A DNA stretch of 64,000 bases from Cryptomeria japonica (lineage: Eukaryota; Streptophyta; Pinopsida; Cupressales; Cupressaceae): NCBI RefSeq assembly GCF_030272615.1, contig NC_081412.1, positions 476,849,657-476,913,656 on the forward strand. The letters run 5' to 3'. Position numbers and translations under genes: made by a program. Shown here in pieces: positions 23,574-34,034 of this stretch. Every line of letters begins with the position of its first letter. Position 1 is the first letter of the stretch. Under the pieces are notes generated by a model, which was not told where the DNA came from, did no database searches, and saw nothing but the letters and a program-made list of their open reading frames with translations.

Positions 23574-24716
23574 TGTATACACCTAAAATGGTCTGAAGAT
23601 AATTAATTAAATAAGCAATTATTTAATTAATCCCCCTTCCCAACTTAATTGAATTCACTAAGCAATTTGATTAAATTCCCCCTTTCATCTACTTATTAAT
23701 AAATCTAAGGATTTATTTAGTAGGTTCATTTCAATAATCCCCTTTAATAAATTAATTCAAATTAATTAATTCCCCCCATCAAATTCTTCATCAAATTCAT
23801 TTCTTCTAAATATTCTAATTAATTAAAGTAAATCAATTTATGAGTTGTTGAGATTAATTATCCTTCTCCTATTATTTGAATTTTTAAATTCAAATTCTCC
23901 TAAATTTTAACCACCTAACCCATCCCCTAGCCTAACCCATTCCATCTAACCCTGGGTTTTAATTAACTATATCCTAGCTTGCACATCCTAACCACCATGT
24001 CCCCTTTCCTTAGACACTTTTCTCTCATGAGCAAAGCTTCTTGACACTTGTCACCATAGAGATGGCAAATGTTCCCTTTCATCCAACCTCTTTTCCAACC
24101 TCCTCCAATTTCACCATTGATATCTTCAGACTTAATCTTGACCGTTGATTCCTGCCACCTCACCCCTAGCCTTGGAAATCCTATAAATAGACCCCATTTT
24201 GGAGCAATAATCATCCAATCTCATTTTCATTCAAGCATTGTTGCTATAGTCATATAGCTCTTAGCAATATCATTTTAGCATTGTCATCTTGACCGTTGAT
24301 TCCTGCCACCTCACCCCTAGCCTTGGAAATCCTATAAATAGACCCCATTTTGGAGCAATAATCATCCCATCTCATTTGCATTTCAGGCATTGTTACTATA
24401 GGAATATGCAATTAGTTTATTATTTGAGCATTGTTATCATAGCTTAATTACATCATTCTATCTTATTTTCTGGCATAATCATGGAATCATGTAGCTTAAT
24501 CATTTATCATTTAAACCCTCCATTTAAGTGTAGTCAAGTCATTGGAATTTTCATGACCAGATCTAAGAGCAAAATTCATACTCGCATTTACTAGGAGGCG
24601 ATAGATTGCTTAGCTATGGTTTTATCTTTCTTTTCTTTAAATTCATTAACCATGCTTGCAATGATCTATTGAGTGTTTTGTGTTTGCAGGTACAAGTACA
24701 CTTCACAGGGATGACA
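23574..24716 (+). repeat. 3' LTR of Tat copy 1
   Basis: It starts TGTATACACCTAAAA (23574) after the polypurine tract and ends ...TTCACAGGGATGACA (24716), aligned with the LTRs of copy 2. It is longer than they are because of an internal tandem duplication (24136 to about 24405). No gene. Confidence 0.85.
24136..24405 (+). promoter_or_regulatory. Duplicated LTR core promoter with two TATA boxes
   Basis: A 151-bp offset tandem duplication repeats TCTTGACCGTTGATTCCTGC through CCTATAAATAGACCCC and on to GCATTGTTRCTATAG. TATAAATA occurs at 24182-24189 and 24333-24340. Copy 2 LTRs have a single TATAAATA at the equivalent place. Promoter function is inferred from the TATA sequence and its position within the LTR. 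Confidence 0.65.
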
Positions 24717-25140
24717 ACAAGTATTCAGCTATTCCCTGGTCCCTCTCCCTTCCCTTCCTTGGCTACGGGTGATGGCTACCTCTCCCCCAAGCCTCTGGAT
24801 ATTTTAATCCCCACAACCCCTCAACCCTCCAACCCTTGTGGTGCTATGACCCCCTCGGGTGAGAAAAAGCCATTAATCACAACCCCTCCTTGTTCCCCTA
24901 GCAAGGCAGAGTCATCTATTGAAGTAGCAAAATCCCTTGTATCGACTTCTCCTATGAAGTTATCACCACCCGATCTTCTTTGACGGATAATGAGGAATGA
25001 CTAACCCAAAAGAAGAAATCTAGGGCTAGTAGATGTGGGTACTGAAAGTAAAGTCAGAAGACCAACAGAGAGGGTGCTGAGACATAAAGTTATGGCAAGG
25101 GATATTGCAAGGGGAAGACAACTGACCCTTGATGGAATCA
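24717..25140 (+). pseudogene. LINE ORF1 C-terminal tail
   Basis: This opens directly after the Tat LTR. Frame 3 runs to TGA 24981-24983 as a Pro/Ser/Thr-rich chain. Beyond it come basic residues (near 25059-25115, RRPTERVLRHKVMARDIARG), the sort of tail plant L1 ORF1 proteins carry before ORF2. No zinc knuckle or DUF4283 is present here; those are at 7341-7812. I read both as parts of one LINE, split by the Tat insertion. Confidence 0.6.
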
Positions 25141-25152
25141 ACATAAATAGAA

Positions 25153-28100
25153 ATGAAGTTCCTCTCCTGGAACATAAGGGGTCTTAACAGTCCCTAGAAG
25201 CAATTTTCTATAAACCAATATATCGTGGAAAAGAAACTTGATATTCGTCTTCTTCAGGAGGTTAAAATGACCTACCAAAATTTTGCAACCATTGCTGGTA
25301 AACTTTGGCTAGGGGCTACCTTTTTGTACATGGATGCTTTGGGTGCATCTGGGGGAATTTCTACCCTTTGGAACCCCTTCAAAGTCCAAGGAAAGATTTA
25401 TGTTAGCACTGAGAACTTCCTAGCGGTCAATTTTCAATATGGTGAGCACTATTGGAACCTGTTCAATATATATGCCCCCAATTACAAAGTGGGAAGGCGT
25501 TTGGTGTGGGAGGAAATCTCTGAACACATCCTTGTGGACCATAAGTCTCATTACATGTTGGAAGGAGACTTTAATACCCCCCTCTACCCCTCTAAGAAAT
25601 GTGGAGGCCTAGTGGATTTTCAGATAGCATGGGAGATCTTGCTCATCTTATTAATGTTACTAGCCTCTTTGATCTTGATCTTCAGGGTGTCCCCTACACT
25701 TGGTCGAATAATAGGAAAGGCAATCATCTAATTCAAGTTAGTCTGGATAGATTTTTTGTCTCTACCAACTGGGATATTGGTCACAACTCCTACCTAAAGA
25801 CTCTCCCAAGGACTGCTTCTGATCATAGCCCCCTCCTGCTTCATTGGAAGGATAGGCCCATCTTATGTCCCCCCCATTTCCTCTATGAGATTATGTGGGC
25901 CTCCCACTTGGATTTTACAGACCTGGTCAAGGGCTTGTGGGCTACTCCGATCCAAGGGACTACAATGTTAAGAATTGCTGAGAAACTAAAACTCATCCAC
26001 AGGGAAGTTAAAGGCTGGAATAAGGCAACCTTTGGTGATATATTCAAGAAGAAAAAGGTGTTGAGCTCCAGATTGGAACAATTCCAGAGCAATATGGTTG
26101 CAGGTGACCCCCCTCACTCTCTGCTAGTTGAGGAAGAAGAATTCCATAAGAATTGGAAGGAAATCCTTTTTAAGGAGGGAATCTACTGGAAATAAAGATC
26201 TAGAATTCAGTGGCTGAAAGAGGGGGACAAAAACAACTTTATTCCACCGCTCAGTGAGCATCCATAAAAGGAGAAACTTTATCAAATGTCTAAATGGCGA
26301 CTTGGATCAGGAGATCACTAGAGAATCCCTAATTGGCCAAACTGCCATTGACTTGTTGATCCGTATGTATATTGAATTTGGAAGAAACAATGTGTCTCTC
26401 CAGGACAGGCTTTTGAGTAAGCTCCCTAATGCCATTGGGGAAGAGCATAACTGTCAGCTCCTTGCTCCTATCTCCTCAGAGGAGGTCCACTTAGCGGGTC
26501 TTTGCGATGGGTGCTTTCAAGACCCTAGTCTTGGATGGCTTCCCCCCAGTGTTCTTCCAGGATTATTGGGACATCGTTAGTTATGACATTACTAAAGTGG
26601 TGAAGGACTTCTTCAAGACTGGAAAATTACTGAAAAAACTGAATAACACCTACATCGTTCTTGTCCCCAAGTCTTCGAACCCCAGTTGCATGAAGGACTT
26701 TCAGCCCATAAGCCTCTGCAATTCTATCTACAAAATAATATCTAAGGTCATGGTGAATATAATTCAACACCTTCTGGCAAAGTTTATCAGTCCCTCTTAG
26801 AAAGGTTTTGTCCCTGGTCATCAAATTATGGATGCACCCATTGCCACCCATGAAATAATCCACTCCATGGATAGGAGAAGAATCCCAGGTATGACTTTCA
26901 AGCTTGACATTTCAAAATATTATGATAAAGTCAACTAGTGCCTCCTATTTAAAACTCTCTCAAAAGTGGGCTTCAACTAGAAGGTTGTTGACATGATTTA
27001 GGAATGTGTTTCTACAGTCCAGTTCTCGGTCTTGATCAACGAGACCCCTAGGGGCTGCTTTAAAGATGAAAAAGGTATTAGACAAGGAGACCCTCTGTAC
27101 CCTTATCTTTTCATCATGATTGCTGAAGTCTTGAGTAGGAATGTGGTTGATATGATGACCAATGTCAGACTACAGGGATTCAATGCAGCTTCTACTATCC
27201 CCCCCTCAGTGATCCAATAATTTGTTGATGATACCTTTCTGTTTGGTATATCCTCAGTAATTGAGGCCAAGCTATGGAAGAATTTACTGGCAGATTATGC
27301 CTATGCCTCAAGGTAATGTATCAACTATGATAAGAGTAATCTCTTCTTCTTCAACACCTTTGTCGACTTTCACCTTAAAATTCTCTTTGTACTGGGGTGT
27401 AAGTCTATTGCTCTTCTGGGGACTTACCTGGGTCTCCCCCTCATTGTTAAAGAGGTTACCCCTGCATTCTGGAATACTATTATTGAATGAATATAGAAGA
27501 AATTTGCTGGTTGGAAAGGGAAATTCCTTAGTAGTGCGGGCAAGCTCCAACTCCTTGCTGCTTCCCTCCAGAGCATCCCGGTGTACTTCCTTTCCATGTT
27601 CAAAATATCTAGTGCTATGGGGGAAAAATCTTGAGAGGATCCAAAGAACCTTTCTCTAGATGGGCATGGAGGAAAAGAAACACCTCTCTCTGGTAAATTG
27701 GGACACTGTTTTCTTACCCAAATCCATGGGAGGACTTGGTATCAGAAAGATAAATGCCTTGAACAAGGCTTTAATTGCAAAAGTGGGATGAACCCTAGCT
27801 AAAGGCGAGGTGGATTGGTGTAACATTATCAAGGCCAAGTATTTGGAAAGGGAGAAATTCTATTATAATTTGAGTGTTGGTGACCTACCTCATGGGTATA
27901 AACTATGGAACAACATATTGAAACTTAGACCAGTTATCAGAGAAGGACTAAAATGGTAGATTGGAAATGGTAGGAAGATTAGGTTCTGGGAAGACTCTTG
28001 GGTGGATGACAAACCTCTAGCAGATTCTTGATTCCGCCAAATAATGTATCCCATAAAGGAGCACATAGGGGAGTACATTGTTGATTACATGGAGCCGAGA

Positions 28101-29377
28101 AGAGGAAGATGGAAGAACATAGCCCAAATATTTTCTAATTGACCTAACCTGTTACCCATTGCTCTGGAGCTGCATGATCTTATGCTAGAATGCAAAATTC
28201 CCTTAGCTCCCCAGGAAGATAGATTCATTTGGAAGGGGACCCAGTTGGGGGCTATCTCAGTTAAGTCTTCTTACAGACAGCTCCTGTGACCCACTGGCAA
28301 TGTTGAGTGTTGGAGGAAGATATGAAACTCACAACTGATCCCAAAAGTCAACTTCTTCTGGTGGTCCCTAATGCATGGAAAGATCCCGACTCAGGACAAT
28401 CTTAAAAGGAAGGGTTTCCAACTTTCCAATAGATGCATTTTATGTAAAGCTGAAGAGGAAACTATTGATCATCTTTTCATCCACTGCCCCTTCGCTGGAC
28501 ACTTGTGGACCATTACCCTTGAAAAATGTGGTATGCAATGGGTTTTTCAGGATAGCATTAATCAGTTTGTCACTGGATGGACACCTCCCTCCCACCACCC
28601 CTTGATTCTCCAATTATGAAGGCATATCCCTCCCCATATCTGGTGGGGTGTCTGGAAAGAAAGAAATAACAGAATCTTCAGAGATGCTGAATTCCCCCGG
28701 ATAAAGTCTTCTACAATTGCTTCAAAATGATTTTGGATAATATATTAGTGACTAAGTTGAAAACCCCCCCTAATCCTCCTAACCTGATGGACAAAAATAT
28801 TGCTGAACTATGGAAGCTCCCCTCGGAGTTTGAAGTTTTCAACAACAGTGCAAAGATCAACAGGAAAAAGACCAATTGGTTAGCCCCAAACCCCCATTGG
28901 TACAAATTGAAATTTGACAGGTCTGTCCAAAATGCCTACGAGGCAGGAGGTGGATTCATCCATGACCACCAGGGGAATACTATTGCAGCCTATGCGGGCA
29001 ACCTAAAGAACCATACCATCACTCAAGCCAAGGGAATGGATCTCCTCTGGGGTCTGAGATTTGATACTACTATTGGCATTAAACATCTGGAAATTGAAGG
29101 CGACTCACAGATCATTGTGGAAGTGATTAGTGGTAGATCTGCTGCTGGATGGAAAGTGGATTCCATTTTGAGGGATACTAGGATGCTTCTGGCTAACCTT
29201 GATGGTTTCACCATCCGCCACATCTTCAGAGAAGGGAATGCTACTGCTAACTCTATGGCTGCAGTGGGAAGGCTGCAAAATGGCTTACGATGCTGGAGGA
29301 ACCCCGATTTGCTACCAATGATCAGCAAGGAGATCTTGGAGATTGAAAAAACCAAGTCTACTAATGAACTTGTATAA
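25153..29377 (+). pseudogene. LINE ORF2: endonuclease, RT, zf-RVT, RNase H, broken
   Basis: The start ATG 25153 opens with MKFLSWNIRGLNS, the L1 endonuclease start; TAG follows at 25195. Endonuclease: LLQEV near 25247, GDFNTPL near 25567, a frameshift near 25630, then SLDRFF and ASDHSPL to about 25840. TAA 26193 and another frameshift near 26240 follow. RT (frame 2 from about 26500): DGFPPVFFQDYW, IVLVPKS, FQPISLCNSIYKIISK, GFVPGHQI, FKLDISKYYDKV, GIRQGDPLYPYLF and the catalytic FVDD at 27221-27232. Stops include TAG 26798 and TAA 27218, with three TAGs at Trp sites near 26936, 26978 and 26999. Zinc-binding zf-RVT: CILC...HLFIHCPFAGHLW at 28435-28510. RNase H 28870-29290: D64 (FDRS), K102 for the catalytic Glu, D126 (GDS) and N175 for the last Asp. 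Confidence 0.9.
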
Positions 29378-29825
29378 CTATCACCAGATGAAGAGAGCCA
29401 AATTAAAAATTTTGAATTTGGAGGGGAAACCCCCTCGTCATGGGTTGGGCTTGCCACGTAGCTACGTATGGCCTTTTCATCAACTACAAATGGGGTTTAA
29501 TAATGATGATAGCTATTGTTATAGAACTGATATTGGGAATGGTAATTTCCTAATTATCATCTAGACAGATATAATTGGCGGTGATAAAGGCGACAGCTGG
29601 GATCAGCCAAATCACATTGGTTGGATTGAGGGTTCGCACGAGTGTAATAGATTTTGTGAAAGTGAAATCTGTTTAGGCACAACTTGAAATAATCACACCG
29701 TTTATTGTATGATTTTATCCTAGAGCTGGCTAAGTTTTTTTCTTGACTCTGCCTCTGCTCTGGTTCGGCTCTATTTCTTTGATACCCTGTTTCTCTTTCG
29801 CTTTGCTAAGCTGGAAGAAACAACC
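29378..29825 (+). other. Noncoding stretch between LINE ORF2 and the third ORF
   Basis: No ORF is supported. There is no poly(A) run that would mark a LINE end. It is pyrimidine-rich near 29735-29800, like a leader. Confidence 0.5.
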
Positions 29826-31221
29826 ATGGGGGGTGATAGGCTAAGACTGGAACCTGACAAAACGAATTAATTTAAAGCCAAGCCGACGGTGTGGTTTGTA
29901 TGTTCGGAAGGTGAGATTGATAAATTTATGGAAAGCATGAAAGGAAATGATGAGAGATTGTCTAAGTAGTTTGTGGTTTCCTGGGAGGATAAAAGGGCTA
30001 CCATGGGGGATATTTCCTTTGAAATCAATGAAGTGGTGATTGCTCAAGTGACGGGTCTATCTACGGAGGGGAGGAAATGTAAGAAACAAAGCTGCATTTC
30101 AGATACCACCAACCTGAACCAGTTTTTCCGTGAAGGGGAGAAACCTGTGAAGAGGGCAGGCGACTTCAACTGGGAGGAGCTTCTGCAATTGTGGGATGAG
30201 GTCTACTATATCATTATAAAATACTTCACTCTGGAAGGACAGTATGGGATCCTTTACTATTATCACCTCCATTTCCTTAACCATCTTAGAAATAAAGATC
30301 TTATCTCCATTTCTTTTTTTTTCTGCTGCACTCGCTGGACTCTAATGTTAAAGATATTGCCGAGGCCAAGAAAAAGGAAAAGACTTTCCTATTTTGCACC
30401 AAGGCCTCATCCTTCACCTCTACAATTTCCACCTTGCCCTTTGCCCACCCTGCACAATCTTTGTCCAGAATGTGATTGAAAACTGTCCACTAGCCATTGC
30501 TACTGATAGACCCAATACAAGCCCTCCTCGACTACTTGAAATTGGCTCCTGTAGTAAGAAGAACAAAAAACGCCATCCTGAGGATGCCAGAACCCCAAAG
30601 AAAGTTAGAATTCATGAGATTGATTCTGATGTGGAGATTATAGATGACGCCAACACCCCTCACCGTTTTGTGAGATTGGCCTCCAAACCCCTTGAGAAAT
30701 CCTTAAGAGACCCCTCCTCATCCCATGAAATTGGGAATTCCATGCCCTCTGAGAATGTGGGCCCATTTCAATCTACCTCAACACCCCACTCTATTAGCTC
30801 CACCCACACTTTTGAGAGCCCAAAAAATTCCATGAGTCCAGAGGCCGACCCCAAATCCTAGACAAACTCTCCCTCCCCAACTCTCAAGTTCGATAAGATG
30901 ATGGTGGTGGAGGAAGTGAGAAACATAAAGGAGGAAGAGGACAAAAACCTAGTGGAGTTGGGTAAGAAAGTGGAGGGTTTGTTTGATAATTTGCAGGAAA
31001 TCACCAGTAGAATGGAGGCCATGGAAAACAAACTGCAGGACATCTCTAGGTTTGCTTTGAATGTTATGCATTGCTCGATGACCACTTTGTGTCTTCTGTA
31101 GGAAAGTACTATTAAAGGCAAAGGCAAGGAGGACGATGACTACAGGGCCCTCTTCAAATTACTCACCAAGGAATGGGTTAGGAAGCTCCTCCCCAACAGG
31201 AGCCATGGAAAAAAGAAATAG
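29826..31221 (+). pseudogene. Unrecognised long ORF downstream of LINE ORF2, broken
   Basis: I do not recognise a named family. From ATG 29826 one frame reads MGGDRLRLEPDK, TAA, KPTVWFVCSEGEIDKFMES, TAG, then WEDKRATMGDISFEINEVVI and a 168-residue stretch to 30479. It includes a Trp/Tyr-rich part (EELLQLWDEVYYIIIKY, YYYHLHFLNHL). A frameshift lies near 30320-30400. Frame 1 then gives a low-complexity Ser/Pro and basic region with a possible nuclear signal (KKNKKRHP, TPKKVRI), TAG 30859, a coiled coil (VEEVRNIKEEEDKNLVELGK... LQEITSRMEAMENKLQ), TAG 31099 and TAG 31219. It may be an extra LINE ORF, a captured gene or another element. Size would be about 460 residues. Confidence 0.55.
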
Positions 31222-31525
31222 TTCACCTCTATGTCTCGGACCTCTAGTTTTTTGTTCGGCCCTAGTAGCCTCCGGGCTTATAGTTTTAATTTATGTTTAT
31301 GTTTGAACTTATCTACCTATTTCCCTACGTGGAAATGTTTAAAATGTTTATTAAGACTTTTATATATCTGATGAACATGCATATAATGATTATTATTTTT
31401 GATAGATGAAAGTTGAGGGGGCTATAATTTTGTTGCTGCTCTGCTGACAGTTGGCTTGCCACTGTTTCTTTGTTCTGTACCTGGGTCAACCCCCTTGTTT
31501 TGGCTGCTTTTAATATCAAAAAATT
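31222..31525 (+). other. Possible 3' UTR and end of the LINE
   Basis: No ORF. It ends ...GGCTGCTTTTAATATCAAAAAA (about 31500-31525), a style common at plant LINE 3' ends, but the A-run is short and no target duplication was found. Confidence 0.4.
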
Positions 31526-31566
31526 TCCAATGACCATGTTGGTAAAGTTGTGTTAAACACATTACA

Positions 31567-31640
31567 TTGTAATAATGATAATATTATAAAAATAAACATC
31601 TAATTGTAATAATGATAATATTATAAAAATAAACATCTAA
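31567..31640. repeat. Perfect 37-bp tandem duplication
   Basis: TTGTAATAATGATAATATTA... is repeated exactly at 31567-31603 and 31604-31640. Confidence 0.95.
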
Positions 31641-33141
31641 TTATGGGACATCTTAGAATAAATATTTAATTGTATATATCAAATGTGTTAGGCATTTTTA
31701 GGGGACACTTGTATATAGAATAAGTCATTGGGATAAATATCAAATGAGGCTGTCATATTGGAAAACTATTTATTATTGTTAAAAATTAATACAAAGCAGT
31801 TGATCTTGGGTCATGGTTTAGTGAAATCATAGTTTTGAGGCACTTGGTTTATGTAATACCACTCAGTGTTTTTTTGTAAGATTATTTATACAAAGAAAAC
31901 ACATGAGCGATTTTTGATGTTGGCATGCATGCAACCTTTGGCTTTCTTATGGATGATTGAAAATCTCTTTTATTTTTCATATGTGGAAGCATAGATTGGG
32001 ATATATAGCTACATGGTTCTCATTTTCTCATTCACATGGAGGAACACAACTAAGGTGCTTGATGCTTTAGAGTCCTTGCATGAATATTTTTCAAGTAGAT
32101 TGTAATCTTATTCTTCAAAATTTACATTGAGTTGTGTGGGTAATTTTGGAGTTTGGGTTTTTCCCTTGTGAAGGTTTTTTCATTATACATATAGTATTAT
32201 CTTGTGCTATGCTTGTTATTCTTTTGCATTATAAATTTTAAAGGTTTATTTTGCATATTTTTATTAGATGAAGGTTATGTGAAAATTGATTAGTATTGTC
32301 ACAAAATTCCTTTTAGATAATTTACGTTATAATGGTTTTCTATAAACAAAAAACCTACCCAAGACATAAGCATGTGAGTATATAAAAAATATAAATGAAG
32401 AATGAAGATATTATATATTTAATGAAATGGTAAAAATTACAAAGAGTAACATGTACACACATACAAGCCTCTAGGACATATGGATCAAAGAAATATTGTC
32501 TAGAGGTCACAAGTTTAACTCTTAATCACCCCTAATTAGGAAGAGAGTTAGCTCAATCTAACTAAGATGTTAGAAGTTCAATTAACAATTGATAGATTAG
32601 TTAACTATATTTAACTAAGATGATACCTTGACTAATAGAGGTAGTGCATAATCACCATCAATAAAGGATTAATGAGGAATTGGTAAAACTTGTGTACCTC
32701 AAGTCAAGGTAAACACATATTATTATCTACTTAGATGACAAAAATTGATTATTCTAAATATTTTAATTAAATATATTTAATAGGTACAATATTATATTGA
32801 CATCATCCATAAGTGTAACTTAGGAGGAACATGAAATAAGAAATGGATCTTTGATAATATAGTATATATTAATTTCCCATGTTTAATGATAAGTCCCATT
32901 AAAGATAGACAATTGAGAGAGAACAAGTAGTTATTGCCAAAACTATGATGCCTCTTACACTCATATTAGATACTTGGGCTAGGAGGTTCTCTTCCTCCAC
33001 TACATACTAGTTGGTTAGTTCATCCCAAACTCACAAAAATTCCACACAAGGCATTAAAGAAAAAACCAAACATCTGAATCACAACATGAAAACTCATGCA
33101 AGTATGCACCAACATAACAACTTCAAGGGAAATGACATAAG
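31641..33141. other. AT-rich stretch without a gene
   Basis: I see no ORF with homology, no terminal repeats and no RNA gene. It is probably old, unrecognisable repeat DNA. Confidence 0.6.
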
Positions 33142-33514
33142 TGTTACAAGTGCAGTTGCCATTGCACCAAAAGTTTGACCTGTTAATGCCTGATATAACC
33201 ACTAGACTTATAGAATCCATAGGAGGTGGTTAAGACATGTCACAAACATGAGTGTTGCACTGCTCAACACAAGGATACCAAGGGCTCACACCTAGCAGCA
33301 GTCCCCCCCAGTGCAAGCGAGGGGTTTGAACCCGTGACCAAGCTCTGATACCACTTGTTACAAGGGCAATTGTCGTTGCACCAAAAGATCAACCTGCTAA
33401 TGCCCAATACAACCACTAGACTTATTGAATCCATAGGAGGCAGTTAAGCCATGTCACAAACCCAAGCGCTGCACTGCACAACAAAAGGATACCAAGGGCG
33501 TACATCTTGCAACA
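33142..33514 (-). mobile_element. TRIM (terminal-repeat retrotransposon in miniature), 373 bp
   Basis: Two 159-bp direct repeats, 33142-33300 and 33356-33514, align without gaps with about 27 mismatches by hand count (about 83%). On the minus strand each starts TG and ends CA (TGCTGC.../TGTTGC... to ...CTTGTAACA). The 55-bp core holds a PBS next to the right LTR (minus TGGTATCAGAGCTTGG) and a purine run (TGGGGGGGAC) next to the left LTR. Flanking 5-mers are ATAAG (33137-33141) and ATAAC (33515-33519), a target duplication with one change. There is no coding capacity, so it would have moved with enzymes from another element. Confidence 0.88.
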
Positions 33515-33558
33515 ATAACTAGATATCCCAATGTTGCAACACGGACTTTGATACTAGA

Positions 33559-34034
33559 TGTAATGCCCTACAAAGTGACCCTAGAGGATATGAGCTAAAA
33601 GAACATAAGAATGCATGTAATAATTTTTTTTTGAAACATTTAAGCATAACAAATGCATCTAATGTAATAAAAATAGCCCAAATCTTGAACTTATGACATA
33701 CAACAATGCACAAGCAGAAGACTTAGACCATGAAACATCTACCAAAGATAGGAATAGATATATAAACACATTAGGTAAGGCATACAAGATTATTTGACAC
33801 ATGCAAGACCCTCCAAAAATTTACAAGAGTTTACTCAATAAATGAGACCTTAATCTATGTCCTAGGTGTCATAAATGGGCTTCGACGAGCATCAATTCAT
33901 ACATGAACACTATCTATCAACACCACTCAAATCACTTGAAATACATGGGAAATGATGGGGAGGGCCCTAATCACCTCCAATCCACCCTAAATTCTCTAAT
34001 GGGATCCCAAACACTCAAATAAGTCTCAACTAAG
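33559..34034 (-). repeat. Chromovirus LTR remnant with decayed PBS
   Basis: TGTAATGCCC (33559) follows a degraded minus PBS (GGACTTTGATACTAGA, 33543-33558). The first part resembles 15376-15500, including GCACAAGCAGAAGACTTA (33708-33725), nearly matched near 15485-15500. It is cut at 34034 by a solo LTR. Confidence 0.7.

Larger units (their letters stand above)
19141..24716 (+). mobile_element. Tat-type Ty3/gypsy element, copy 1, 5' half missing
   Basis: It begins abruptly inside RT where the chromovirus LTR ends. It continues through RNase H, a second (archaeal-type) RNase H, integrase, an A-rich repeat block, a 1.6-kb 3' noncoding region and the 3' LTR. A second RNase H placed before integrase is the hallmark of the Tat clade. 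A second copy lies at 35850-45444. The 5' LTR, gag and protease are absent, probably lost in the deletion that also trimmed the chromovirus. Confidence 0.9.

Noticed and set aside
22840-23606. ORFs in the Tat 3' region that recur in copy 2
   Set aside because: Similarity is at DNA level; frames differ in start, end and length between copies.
33316-33356. tRNA-like string (GGTTCAAACCC with TGGTATCAGAGC) on the minus strand
   Set aside because: No acceptor stem, A box or full cloverleaf; the place between two LTRs marks it as the TRIM primer-binding region.
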